Positions 1 through 5,846 of a stretch of DNA of 5,846 bases are shown in pieces. The position numbers and the translations under genes were made by a program. Under the pieces are notes generated by a model. It saw only the letters and a list, made by a program, of their open reading frames with translations. It was not told the DNA's origin and did no database searches. Position 1 is the first letter of the stretch, and each line of letters begins with the position of its first letter. The DNA is from Gammaproteobacteria bacterium (lineage in GTDB: Bacteria; Pseudomonadota; Gammaproteobacteria; GCA-001735895): positions 1-5,846 of the forward strand of contig JANTFY010000157.1 of assembly GCA_024763185.1 (NCBI GenBank), read 5' to 3'.

Positions 1-1037
1 AAAAATGAGTCCACCTGAAAGGGAGTGAACCCTTCGATATCGGAATAGAAAAAGGTGTTCATCAATAACTGATTGTCCGTTTTAATCTTGAGCGAGCCCA
101 GTTCCACGCTTTCGGCGAGGTTGACCCGAATGTCAGAGTTATCCAGGTTGAGGCTCTTGGCCGCGAGCAGCAGAGCCATTGAAGGATAAAAACGGTCATA
201 GTGTTTGATGACCAGCGCTTCGGAACGTATGCCGCCATCAATATCGGGCAGCATGTTTAAGTGACCAATGGCCGATGCAAGTGGCCCCAGCGCTTTTATA
301 GGGGGGATGGCATCAATGGACGTCGTGGGGTAAAGCCCCTGGCTTTGAGCCTGTACCCGGTCATGAATGGTGGACAGTGCATTCAATAAAACATAATTGG
401 GCAGTTGTTGGTCAGGTTTGCCGCGTGGTTCGCCCATGATAAAAGGCATGGCCAGTACGACATTTTTCGCTTCAGAGAGGCTGGCAGCCAGCTTGCTATC
501 GGTGTCCAGTGCCTGTTCAGCTTCAAACAGGCGCGCCTTTAAGGTATCAAGGTCCTGGCTCAGGCGCGCATGGATATTGGTTTCCAGGTAGAAGTTCAGG
601 ATATTTGCAATGGTTTTGTTGTTGCTGTTTGATTCCAGCATGCCGGATAAGCTGTCAATTTCGGCAGGGATATCGTTAAAGCTGGCATGGGTGAAAAAGT
701 CGATCAATTCCTTGATATAAACCATGCCGGGATCAATCTGTGGCTCCAGAAAAAAAACGGTCTGTCCGATGACCTTGCTGCCACCCTGTTTGAGCATGTT
801 TATCATATCGGCATGCACGTCCCGCGGCCAGGGCCAACGCCCAATATTGGCGATGCTGACATCATCAATGGCAATAACGGCAATCTTTTCAGAAGGGAAG
901 CGTTCGGTGGATCTCACACCCCAGTCGTAAGCGGATCTTTCCAGGCTTTGCAACTGGCTACTGCCTGATGAAAAAATAATAACGATAGAAATAATCAGGC
1001 CGGCGAACCAGTCGGTATTCCAGAACCTTGATTTCAT
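1..1037 (-). CDS. CHASE2-domain sensor protein, N-terminal part (probably a CHASE2 serine/threonine kinase), cut by the left edge
   Basis: The frame is open from ATG at 1037 to the window edge, giving 345 complete codons with no stop. The protein starts with a short basic segment, then one hydrophobic membrane anchor (about residues 11-23), then an extracytoplasmic CHASE2 domain. CHASE2 hallmarks seen are IAVIAIDD (52-59), GRWPWPRDVHA (66-76) and a later GHLNMLPDIDGGIR (about 258-271). CHASE2 domains sense unknown extracellular signals and sit in front of kinase, nucleotide cyclase or GGDEF outputs. From memory, proteins with this particular N-terminus usually end in a cytoplasmic Ser/Thr protein kinase after further membrane helices, but that part lies outside the window, so an adenylate cyclase remains possible. 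Between GQTVFFLEP (91-99) and NVVLAMPF (about 192-199) there are roughly 90 residues, longer than the 30 or so I expect in a plain CHASE2, partly predicted helical. The start is supported by GGAG five bases upstream. CHASE2 assignment is firm; the output domain is inference. Confidence 0.88.
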   Translation of the reverse strand, partial: MKSRFWNTDWFAGLIISIVIIFSSGSSQLQSLERSAYDWGVRSTERFPSEKIAVIAIDDVSIANIGRWPWPRDVHADMINMLKQGGSKVIGQTVFFLEPQIDPGMVYIKELIDFFTHASFNDIPAEIDSLSGMLESNSNNKTIANILNFYLETNIHARLSQDLDTLKARLFEAEQALDTDSKLAASLSEAKNVVLAMPFIMGEPRGKPDQQLPNYVLLNALSTIHDRVQAQSQGLYPTTSIDAIPPIKALGPLASAIGHLNMLPDIDGGIRSEALVIKHYDRFYPSMALLLAAKSLNLDNSDIRVNLAESVELGSLKIKTDNQLLMNTFFYSDIEGFTPFQVDSF

Positions 1038-1040
1038 GCC

Positions 1041-1048
1041 CTCTCCAG
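1041..1048 (-). promoter_or_regulatory. Ribosome binding site of the CHASE2 gene
   Basis: On the minus strand CTGGAGAG precedes the ATG at 1037; the GGAG core (1046-1043) is five bases from the start codon. This is the clearest Shine-Dalgarno sequence in the window and fixes the start of the CHASE2 gene. Confidence 0.7.
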
Positions 1049-1099
1049 TTGTTTGATTATTATGTATGGGAAGTTTAAAACTGCCATCTAACCTTATCT

Positions 1100-1127
1100 A
1101 GTATAGCAGTGGTTGAAGATTCTTGAA
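1100..1127 (-). promoter_or_regulatory. Candidate extended -10 promoter of the CHASE2 gene
   Basis: On the minus strand TGCTATACT (1108-1100) matches the extended -10 consensus TGnTATAAT at all but one base. A weak -35 TTCAAG (1127-1122, three of six consensus bases) lies at a 16-base spacing, which is acceptable when an extended -10 is present. Transcription would begin near 1093, giving a leader of about 55 bases before the ATG at 1037. This is pattern matching only. Confidence 0.45.
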
Positions 1128-1267
1128 TAAAATGGGCCAACTGAAAGTGTAAAAGCGAAGCGGCTTTTGTCATTATTTATTGTGTTAGATTTTTTATCAA
1201 TATTAACCAAGACTATAAGTTTGAAAAGGGCATTTTGCCAGTAGAAAAATTAAAAATGTGATCTGGG

Positions 1268-1277
1268 TTGAGCTCAA
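1268..1277. promoter_or_regulatory. Palindrome TTGAGCTCAA, possible operator
   Basis: A perfect ten-base palindrome is followed six bases later by another TTGA (1284-1287), so the half-site TTGA/TCAA occurs three times in 20 bases. It lies about 85 bases upstream of the HD-GYP start codon, a plausible place for a regulator. Short palindromes also arise by chance in AT-rich DNA, and I cannot match this to a known regulator. Confidence 0.25.
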
Positions 1278-1324
1278 TTCCGGTTGAATCGGTAAATTGT
1301 CCCGATGTAAGCAAATTGATGGCA

Positions 1325-1330
1325 TATACT
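1325..1330 (+). promoter_or_regulatory. Weak candidate -10 element for the HD-GYP gene
   Basis: TATACT matches five of six bases of the -10 consensus, 31 bases upstream of the ATG at 1362. No acceptable -35 hexamer stands 16-18 bases upstream, and there is no TGn extension. If used, the leader would be about 25 bases with no recognisable Shine-Dalgarno sequence. An activator-dependent or alternative promoter is equally possible. Confidence 0.2.
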
Positions 1331-1361
1331 CTTTCTCAAGTGACATCCAACCCGATGCAAT

Positions 1362-2987
1362 ATGGATACGACCATAATAACCTCTGAAATGAATGAACTG
1401 CTGGAGAGAATTGATCGCCTGAATGAAATCGGCATCGCGCTTTCTGCTGAAAAAGACAGTCAAAAATTACTCGAACTGATCATGATGGGTGCTAAAGCCC
1501 TGACGCATGCCGAGGGAGGTACCCTGTATATCCTGCGTGATGAAACCCTGCATTTTGAAATCATCAGTAACGACTCGCTGGATATTCGCATGGGTGGAAC
1601 TTCGGGTAATAAAATCGAATTTGCCCCCATTCCACTGCATAAACCCGATGGTAGCGAAAATCATAATATGGTGGTCACGCACTGTGTACTGACCGGTAAA
1701 ACGATCAATATCGAAGATGCTTACCATGAGGATGGTTTTGATTTTACCGGTACTCGCCAATTTGATAGCAACACCGGTTATCGAACCCGCTCCATTCTGA
1801 CATTTCCACTAAAAGACCATGAACATGAAATCATCGGTGTATTGCAATTGATCAATGCAAGGGAACCACGATCTAAAGCGGTAGTTGCCTTCAATGAAGT
1901 GGACCAGCAGCTGGCCGAATCATTGGCTTCACAGGCGGCCGTAGCCTTGACTCAAAAAAGGCTGATATCGGAATTGCAGGAGCTGTTTGAAGCCTTTATC
2001 AAGATGATCGCAAGCGCGATCGATGATAAATCGCCTTATACCGGGGGGCATTGCCGGCGTATACCGGTACTGACCATGATGCTGGCCGAAGCGGCAAACA
2101 GTACCGATAGCGGTCCCATGCAGGATTTTAAAATAACTGATAAAGATCGATACGAACTGGAAACGGCCGCCTGGTTGCATGACTGTGGCAAGGTGGTAAC
2201 CCCAGAATACGTGATGGACAAAGCGACCAAGCTGGAAACCATCTATGACCGAATTTACCTGCTTGAATACCGTTACGAGATTTTATTGCGAGATCTGGAA
2301 ATCGACTATCTTAAAGCCTGTCATACAAGCGCACAGAATGACGTTGCGCTGGGAAAACTGTCACAACAGTATAAAAAGGATCGCGACAAATTAAAAAATG
2401 ATCTTGAGTTTCTGCAGCAAATAAATATCGGCAGTGAATTCATGACCGATGAACAGGTCAGCCGGGTTTATACCATTGCCAGGCAGTCCTGGATCAATCG
2501 TTATGGGCAACAGCTGCCACTGCTGACGGAAGATGAGATAGAAAACCTGACTATCAGGCGCGGCACGTTGAATAACAAGGAAAGAGAGGTGATCAACTAC
2601 CATATCGTCGCCACGATCAAGATGCTTGAATCCCTGCCTTTCCCCAGGCATTTGCAAAATGTGCCGGAATATGCCGGGGGGCATCACGAAAAAATGGATG
2701 GCAGTGGTTATCCCAAGGGTTTGAAAAAAGAGGATATGTCGGTGCAGGCGCGGATCATGGCCATAGCCGATATATTTGAAGCCTTGACGGCGCGTGATCG
2801 GCCCTATAAGCAGGGCAAAAAATTATCAGAATGCCTGCAGATTATGGATGACATGAAAAAGGATCAGCACATTGACCCGGATTTGTTTGATATCTTTGTC
2901 AGGCAAAAGGTTTATCTACAATATGCAGAAGAGTTTCTCGATCCTGATCAGATAGACAGTATTAACGAATCAAAGCTGTTGAATTAA
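1362..2987 (+). CDS. GAF + HD-GYP domain protein, probable cyclic-di-GMP phosphodiesterase
   Basis: A complete 541-residue cytoplasmic protein with no signal peptide or membrane segment. A GAF sensory domain spans about residues 15-200 (typical strands at GGTLYILRD and IIGVLQLINA). A short helix follows, then an HD-GYP hydrolase domain from about 205 to 520. The expected metal-binding residues are all present: H230, H273-D274 in WLHDCGK, H414, H441-H442 in the HHE..DG.GYP motif (GYP at 449-451) and D470. Family members hydrolyse cyclic-di-GMP to pGpG or GMP, lowering this messenger; some act on 3'3'-cGAMP. Tyr226 stands where the trinuclear enzyme PmGH has a glutamate ligand, so a two-metal site is more likely. 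About 110 extra residues, mostly charged and helical, separate H274 from H414. The GAF ligand is unknown. An in-frame TGA at 1341-1343 excludes an earlier start; M10 (1389) is an alternative, and neither start has a good Shine-Dalgarno. The gene is divergent from the CHASE2 gene and convergent with the next gene. Confidence 0.93.
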   Translation: MDTTIITSEMNELLERIDRLNEIGIALSAEKDSQKLLELIMMGAKALTHAEGGTLYILRDETLHFEIISNDSLDIRMGGTSGNKIEFAPIPLHKPDGSENHNMVVTHCVLTGKTINIEDAYHEDGFDFTGTRQFDSNTGYRTRSILTFPLKDHEHEIIGVLQLINAREPRSKAVVAFNEVDQQLAESLASQAAVALTQKRLISELQELFEAFIKMIASAIDDKSPYTGGHCRRIPVLTMMLAEAANSTDSGPMQDFKITDKDRYELETAAWLHDCGKVVTPEYVMDKATKLETIYDRIYLLEYRYEILLRDLEIDYLKACHTSAQNDVALGKLSQQYKKDRDKLKNDLEFLQQINIGSEFMTDEQVSRVYTIARQSWINRYGQQLPLLTEDEIENLTIRRGTLNNKEREVINYHIVATIKMLESLPFPRHLQNVPEYAGGHHEKMDGSGYPKGLKKEDMSVQARIMAIADIFEALTARDRPYKQGKKLSECLQIMDDMKKDQHIDPDLFDIFVRQKVYLQYAEEFLDPDQIDSINESKLLN

Positions 2988-3002
2988 AGAACAATTATAA
3001 AA

Positions 3003-4067
3003 TTATTCTTCGTGAATATCGGCCTTATCGGCGGTGTCAACACCATCCTTCAGTACGTAGGACTCGATGTCTTTTTCATTGAGCAGGAATGATGCAGCCG
3101 AGCTGCGTCTGCCGGTGTCACAGTAAATGACATATTTCTTGCTGCTATCCAGCGAATTGGCTTTCATGCGCAGAAAGATGAGAGGGATATTAATACTGCC
3201 CTTGATGTTTTTAACCTTGTGTTCGGCAGGCAGGCGCACGTCCAGCCACAATCCGCCATCGGCTATCACTTTTTTTGCCCCGTTGTAATCTACCCAGCTT
3301 AACAGAGGCTCATTTAACAGGGAGTTGAAATCTTCCTTGTTAAGTCTCATCAGGTGGCCGTCCGTTAACATGGTAATGGTGGCATTCCGCTTGCTCTCGG
3401 AAATCAACGCCTCTTCTCCGAAGCTGTCACCCACGGTCAGGGTGGCGAGCTTGACCCCTTTGGGGTTGGCTGGAGTGGAGCGTGTAACCAGGCAACGTCC
3501 TTCCTTGATGATATAAAAATAATCACCAACGTCATCCTGCTTGATGACCTGGTCGCCCGGTTTGAAATGAACCGACTCCATGCGCATAAACATGGCCTGA
3601 ATATTGGCAGGTGGAATACGGTGAAATGCACGAGTCTGAAGAATGCGGGTCATCCAGTCGGTGGAGTCATCTTCTTCATCGGTTTCTTCCAGCGCCTCGA
3701 CAGAATAACTACCGGTCTGGTCCCAGGTCAGCATGATATCCAGCATGTCGCTGTTGACCCGGGTGATCACCGCGGCGGTCTTTGCCCGGGCAGAAACCGA
3801 ACGCGGAAACGAATGGGCGAGGGGGTGTTTGGCATCACTGCTGTTGGCAGGAATGGTTTTGATTATTTTCTTGTCGGCAACAATTTCGACTTCGCCTTTC
3901 AACACATAAATATGTGTTTTATCCATGTCGCCTTTTTTAAAAATATATTGGCCGGGCCTGATCTCTTCCGGTTTTATTTTTCTGATTAAATCCTGTGCGT
4001 TTTCAGAATTCAGCGAATTGATCGGAGACAGCTCTTTTATATAGTTAGGATCAATTTCAAGCGACAT
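3003..4067 (-). CDS. Tandem cyclic-nucleotide-binding domain protein with C-terminal rhodanese domain
   Basis: A complete 354-residue soluble protein. Two cyclic-nucleotide-binding-type beta-barrels (about 10-115 and 142-252) are followed by a rhodanese domain (about 258-345). The second barrel has an intact phosphate-binding cassette, FGEEAL (216-221) with R227 in SKRNAT, so it probably binds a cyclic nucleotide. The first keeps the barrel pattern (IRPGQYIFKKGD, 36-47) but lacks the FGE core and is probably structural. An acidic linker (127-137) joins them. The rhodanese part shows LDVR (275-278), GSINIP (290-295) and the active-site loop beginning at C316 (CDTGRRS), so the persulfide-forming cysteine is present. 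There is no DNA-binding helix-turn-helix, so this is not a Crp-like regulator. A plausible role is a nucleotide-gated sulfurtransferase or adaptor, but substrate and partner are unknown. An in-frame stop at 4076-4074 lies two codons before the ATG at 4067, and the next Met (48) would cut the first barrel, so the start is secure despite a poor Shine-Dalgarno. It may be cotranscribed from mltD. Confidence 0.9.
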   Translation of the reverse strand: MSLEIDPNYIKELSPINSLNSENAQDLIRKIKPEEIRPGQYIFKKGDMDKTHIYVLKGEVEIVADKKIIKTIPANSSDAKHPLAHSFPRSVSARAKTAAVITRVNSDMLDIMLTWDQTGSYSVEALEETDEEDDSTDWMTRILQTRAFHRIPPANIQAMFMRMESVHFKPGDQVIKQDDVGDYFYIIKEGRCLVTRSTPANPKGVKLATLTVGDSFGEEALISESKRNATITMLTDGHLMRLNKEDFNSLLNEPLLSWVDYNGAKKVIADGGLWLDVRLPAEHKVKNIKGSINIPLIFLRMKANSLDSSKKYVIYCDTGRRSSAASFLLNEKDIESYVLKDGVDTADKADIHEE

Positions 4068-4087
4068 GTTGGTTTAAAATTTTCCGT

Positions 4088-4119
4088 AATAGGCAAAATA
4101 AGCGCCTATTCTGTAGGCG
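4088..4119. repeat. Two overlapping, mutually exclusive small hairpins
   Basis: AATAGGC (4088-4094) can pair with GCCTATT (4104-4110), seven pairs. The segment CGCCTA (4103-4108) can instead pair with TAGGCG (4114-4119), six pairs around a five-base loop. They share the CGCCTA arm and cannot form together. They lie 20-50 bases upstream of the rhodanese-protein start, in its likely leader. Neither is followed by a T-tract in the minus direction, so they are not clear terminators. Confidence 0.4.
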
Positions 4120-4136
4120 TTGCCGGTATAAATCAA
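4108..4136 (-). promoter_or_regulatory. Weak candidate promoter of the cyclic-nucleotide/rhodanese gene
   Basis: On the minus strand TTGATT (4136-4131) and CAGAAT (4113-4108) are separated by 17 bases; each matches four of six consensus bases. This would start transcription near 4100 and give a leader of about 35 bases. The match is marginal, and readthrough from mltD is an alternative source of transcript. Confidence 0.2.
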
Positions 4137-4149
4137 TAGATGGTTTTTA

Positions 4150-4176
4150 AGGGTTGTGAGCCAGTGCTCTTACCCT
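4150..4176. repeat. Stem-loop downstream of mltD
   Basis: AGGGT (4150-4154) pairs with ACCCT (4172-4176), and inside it GAGC (4158-4161) pairs with GCTC (4166-4169) around a four-base loop, with a small internal bulge. It begins 21 bases after the mltD stop. In the mltD transcript the hairpin is followed by an A-rich, not U-rich, run, so it is not a standard intrinsic terminator; it may protect the 3' end or do nothing. Confidence 0.4.
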
Positions 4177-4197
4177 GTCATTACACTTAATAATCAA

Positions 4198-5846
4198 CTA
4201 ACCGGATTGCCGGGTGATATCGACATACAATTTCAGTTTTTGACCCGGCTGGAGATACTTTCCAACCTTGTTCCATCTTTTAATATCGGCAACACGGATA
4301 TTGAATTTATCCGCGATACGCGACAGTGAGTCACCCTTGCGAACCGTATAACGAAGGGCGTGCATCCTGTTTTGCGGACTGGTATCGGTGAGTGAAACAC
4401 GCTGTACTTTTGTCTTGCCCGATGTCCAGATCACGAGTTTCTGCCCGGTTCTCAGGGTATCTATCGGTGCCATGCCATTCCATTTGGCCAGAGAGCGTGT
4501 TTTAACGCCGTACTTGCGTGAAATGCTCCAGAAACTTTCACCGGCTTTGACGGTATGCGTGAGCTTGCGGCCCTTGCGCGAAGTGTTTTTGATTTTACTC
4601 AGGCGCGATGCTTCGCTCAGGCTGTATTGATGCAGCGATTTGGTAGCCGTTGGGATCAGCAGGTATTTGCCTGCACGAATATTGCTGCCGCGGATGTTGT
4701 TGACACTCTTGATCAGCTTGCTCGTGGTTTTGTATTTTTGCGCTATCTGGCTTAAGGAATCTCCATTTTTTATCTTGTATCTCAACCAGTTAATACGTTT
4801 TGAACGTGGTAACTTTGCCAGTTCGGCGCTGAACCGGTCTGCTTTGTCTTTGGGTAATAACAGACGATGCGGACCATTCGGAGCCGTGGCCCAGCGATTG
4901 AAGGCAGGATTGAGCTGGTACAACTCTTCGGTGCTCAGGTCAGCCAGATCTGCGGCCAGTGCTAGATCAAGCTGGCTGTCGATTTCCACTATTTCAAGGC
5001 TGTGCTCGTCATCTATGGGCAGCAAATCAATCTGGTATTTTTGCGGATGGGTAAAAATTTCTTTCAATGCCAGCAACTTGGGCACGTAATCCTTGGTTTC
5101 GCGGCGAAATTTTGTCAGGTGCCAGAAATCGGTTTTTCGACCTTTCTTTTTATTGTAACGAATGGCTGAGCGCACCTTGCCGGGACCGGCGTTGTAACCG
5201 GCCAGTGCCAGTTCCCAGTCATTATCAAACTGTTTGCCCAGGGTTTGCAGGTATTCGGTTGCCGCCCGAGTGGATTCGATGATGTCACGACGGCCGTCGT
5301 ACCACCAATTTTGTTTCAAGCCCAGGTGGTGCCCCGTTGAGGGTATGATTTGCCACATGCCGGAAGCGCGGCCATGTGAATAGGCAAAGGCCTGGTAGGC
5401 GCTTTCCACGATGGGTAACAATGCCATTTCCGTGGGCAGGTTTTTCTTTTCAATTTCATCAAGCACAATCGGTAATACGGGTTTGGCTCGGGCCATCACA
5501 CGATCAAGGTATTCTCGATGTTTTAGGTACCAGTCCAGTTGAGCCTGCACACGTTTGTTGAGCACCGATTTCATTTTCATGCCTTTTTGCAAACGCAGCC
5601 AGGCATCATTGTGCTTGGGGGCAGTGATTTCTTTATTCAGTGCGATTTCAGCTTCCTGCTTAATTTCCCGGGCTACGATCTCTTCATCACCGGAGATTGG
5701 CTGGATAGTGTTAGAGCCAGTTGGCTGAAAAAAATTAAGGGGTGCTGCAACAGGCCTGGACAGGCTGAACTCCAGTTCGGAAATGGTATAGGTAGCAACC
5801 GGTTCAGAGCTGGTCTTTGCAGAGGATTCCGACGTTGTAGCGGGGG
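4198..5846 (-). CDS. mltD: MltD-type membrane-bound lytic murein transglycosylase with three LysM repeats, N-terminus cut by the right edge
   Basis: The frame is open from the right edge to the stop at 4200-4198: 548 visible codons. MltD cleaves the MurNAc-GlcNAc bond of peptidoglycan, forming 1,6-anhydro-MurNAc, normally from the outer membrane facing the periplasm. Visible residues 1-80 are a Ser/Thr/Glu-rich linker. NDAWLRLQKGM leads into the catalytic domain (about 120-260). The catalytic Glu lies in LLPIVESAY (residue 147, codon 5406-5404). ASGMWQIIPSTG and ALAGYNAGPGKV complete the SLT signature. The usual MltD linker region follows, then LysM repeats at about 355-398 (NGDSLSQIA), 429-473 (AGESFWSIS) and 498-541 (KGDSLSRIA), which bind glycan chains. 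E. coli MltD has two LysM repeats and is about 450 residues, so this one is longer. A TTG at 5592 is not the start because matching MltD sequence continues upstream of it. The signal or lipoprotein peptide is outside the window. Confidence 0.95.
   Translation of the reverse strand, partial: PATTSESSAKTSSEPVATYTISELEFSLSRPVAAPLNFFQPTGSNTIQPISGDEEIVAREIKQEAEIALNKEITAPKHNDAWLRLQKGMKMKSVLNKRVQAQLDWYLKHREYLDRVMARAKPVLPIVLDEIEKKNLPTEMALLPIVESAYQAFAYSHGRASGMWQIIPSTGHHLGLKQNWWYDGRRDIIESTRAATEYLQTLGKQFDNDWELALAGYNAGPGKVRSAIRYNKKKGRKTDFWHLTKFRRETKDYVPKLLALKEIFTHPQKYQIDLLPIDDEHSLEIVEIDSQLDLALAADLADLSTEELYQLNPAFNRWATAPNGPHRLLLPKDKADRFSAELAKLPRSKRINWLRYKIKNGDSLSQIAQKYKTTSKLIKSVNNIRGSNIRAGKYLLIPTATKSLHQYSLSEASRLSKIKNTSRKGRKLTHTVKAGESFWSISRKYGVKTRSLAKWNGMAPIDTLRTGQKLVIWTSGKTKVQRVSLTDTSPQNRMHALRYTVRKGDSLSRIADKFNIRVADIKRWNKVGKYLQPGQKLKLYVDITRQSG

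Larger units (their letters stand above)
1038..1361. other. Divergent intergenic region between the CHASE2 and HD-GYP genes
   Basis: This AT-rich stretch separates two divergently transcribed genes and must carry both their control regions. It holds the CHASE2 ribosome binding site and extended -10 promoter at its left end, the palindrome TTGAGCTCAA at 1268-1277, and a weak -10-like hexamer at 1325-1330 facing the HD-GYP gene. A six-pair inverted repeat (AAAAGC 1151-1156 and GCTTTT 1163-1168) is present but has no proper T-tract on either strand. I find no convincing small gene: the only reading frame entering it from the right is antisense to the HD-GYP gene and has no homology that I recognise. 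Confidence 0.7.

Noticed and set aside
687..968. Plus-strand open frame of 93 codons inside the CHASE2 region
   Set aside because: It is antisense to the well-supported CHASE2 reading frame, and its translation has no recognisable domain or ribosome binding site.
1151..1168. Inverted repeat AAAAGC/GCTTTT as an intrinsic terminator
   Set aside because: The stem is only six pairs, mostly A-T, there is no clean T-tract after it, and no gene ends near it on either strand.
1229..1241. GGGCATTTTGCC as a sigma-54 promoter
   Set aside because: The GG and GC elements are six bases apart, whereas sigma-54 promoters need about ten between them.
1203..1463. Minus-strand open frame crossing the intergenic region and the start of the HD-GYP gene
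   Set aside because: It overlaps the real gene on the opposite strand, has no recognisable domain, and would begin inside the GAF domain coding sequence.
3567..3989. Plus-strand open frame of 140 codons
   Set aside because: It is the antisense shadow of the CNB-rhodanese gene; the minus frame has clear conserved motifs, whereas this one is rich in His, Gly and Phe without any family pattern.
4640..5089. Plus-strand open frame of 149 codons
   Set aside because: It is antisense to mltD, whose LysM and linker motifs account for the sequence; the Ser/Leu/Arg-rich translation is typical of a shadow frame.
5590..5592. TTG as the start codon of mltD
   Set aside because: The frame stays open to the window edge, and the residues just upstream (NDAWLR) belong to the conserved lead-in of MltD, so the true start lies beyond 5846.

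Overview
The window looks like chromosomal DNA of a free-living gammaproteobacterium, possibly a marine or sulfur-oxidising lineage. The reasons are an MltD-type lytic transglycosylase with several LysM repeats, a GAF/HD-GYP protein of a style I associate with gammaproteobacteria, moderate base composition, compact gene packing, and no sign of mobile DNA. The lineage is inferred from remembered family resemblance, not from a search.

Layout. Positions 1-1037 (minus) hold the N-terminal 345 codons of a membrane-anchored CHASE2 sensor protein, cut by the left edge before its output domain. Positions 1038-1361 are a divergent AT-rich intergenic region with a good extended -10 promoter and ribosome binding site for the CHASE2 gene, a small palindrome, and a weaker candidate promoter for the next gene. 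Positions 1362-2987 (plus) encode a complete 541-residue GAF + HD-GYP protein, a probable cyclic-di-GMP phosphodiesterase with a large helical insertion inside its catalytic domain. Only 15 bases separate its stop from that of the convergent gene at 3003-4067 (minus), a 354-residue protein with two cyclic-nucleotide-binding-type domains and a C-terminal rhodanese domain. A 130-base spacer with stem-loops follows. Positions 4198-5846 (minus) hold MltD, a lytic transglycosylase with three LysM repeats, open through the right edge so that its N-terminus and signal sequence are missing.

How the genes may work together. Three of the four genes are signalling proteins: an extracytoplasmic sensor (CHASE2), a second-messenger hydrolase (HD-GYP), and a nucleotide-sensing protein fused to a sulfurtransferase fold. 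The fourth remodels peptidoglycan. Only the two right-hand genes run in the same direction closely enough to share a transcript. The HD-GYP gene is divergent from the CHASE2 gene and convergent with the rhodanese gene. A common pathway is therefore suggested by neighbourhood only. I see no tRNA, rRNA, CRISPR, insertion sequence or phage gene.
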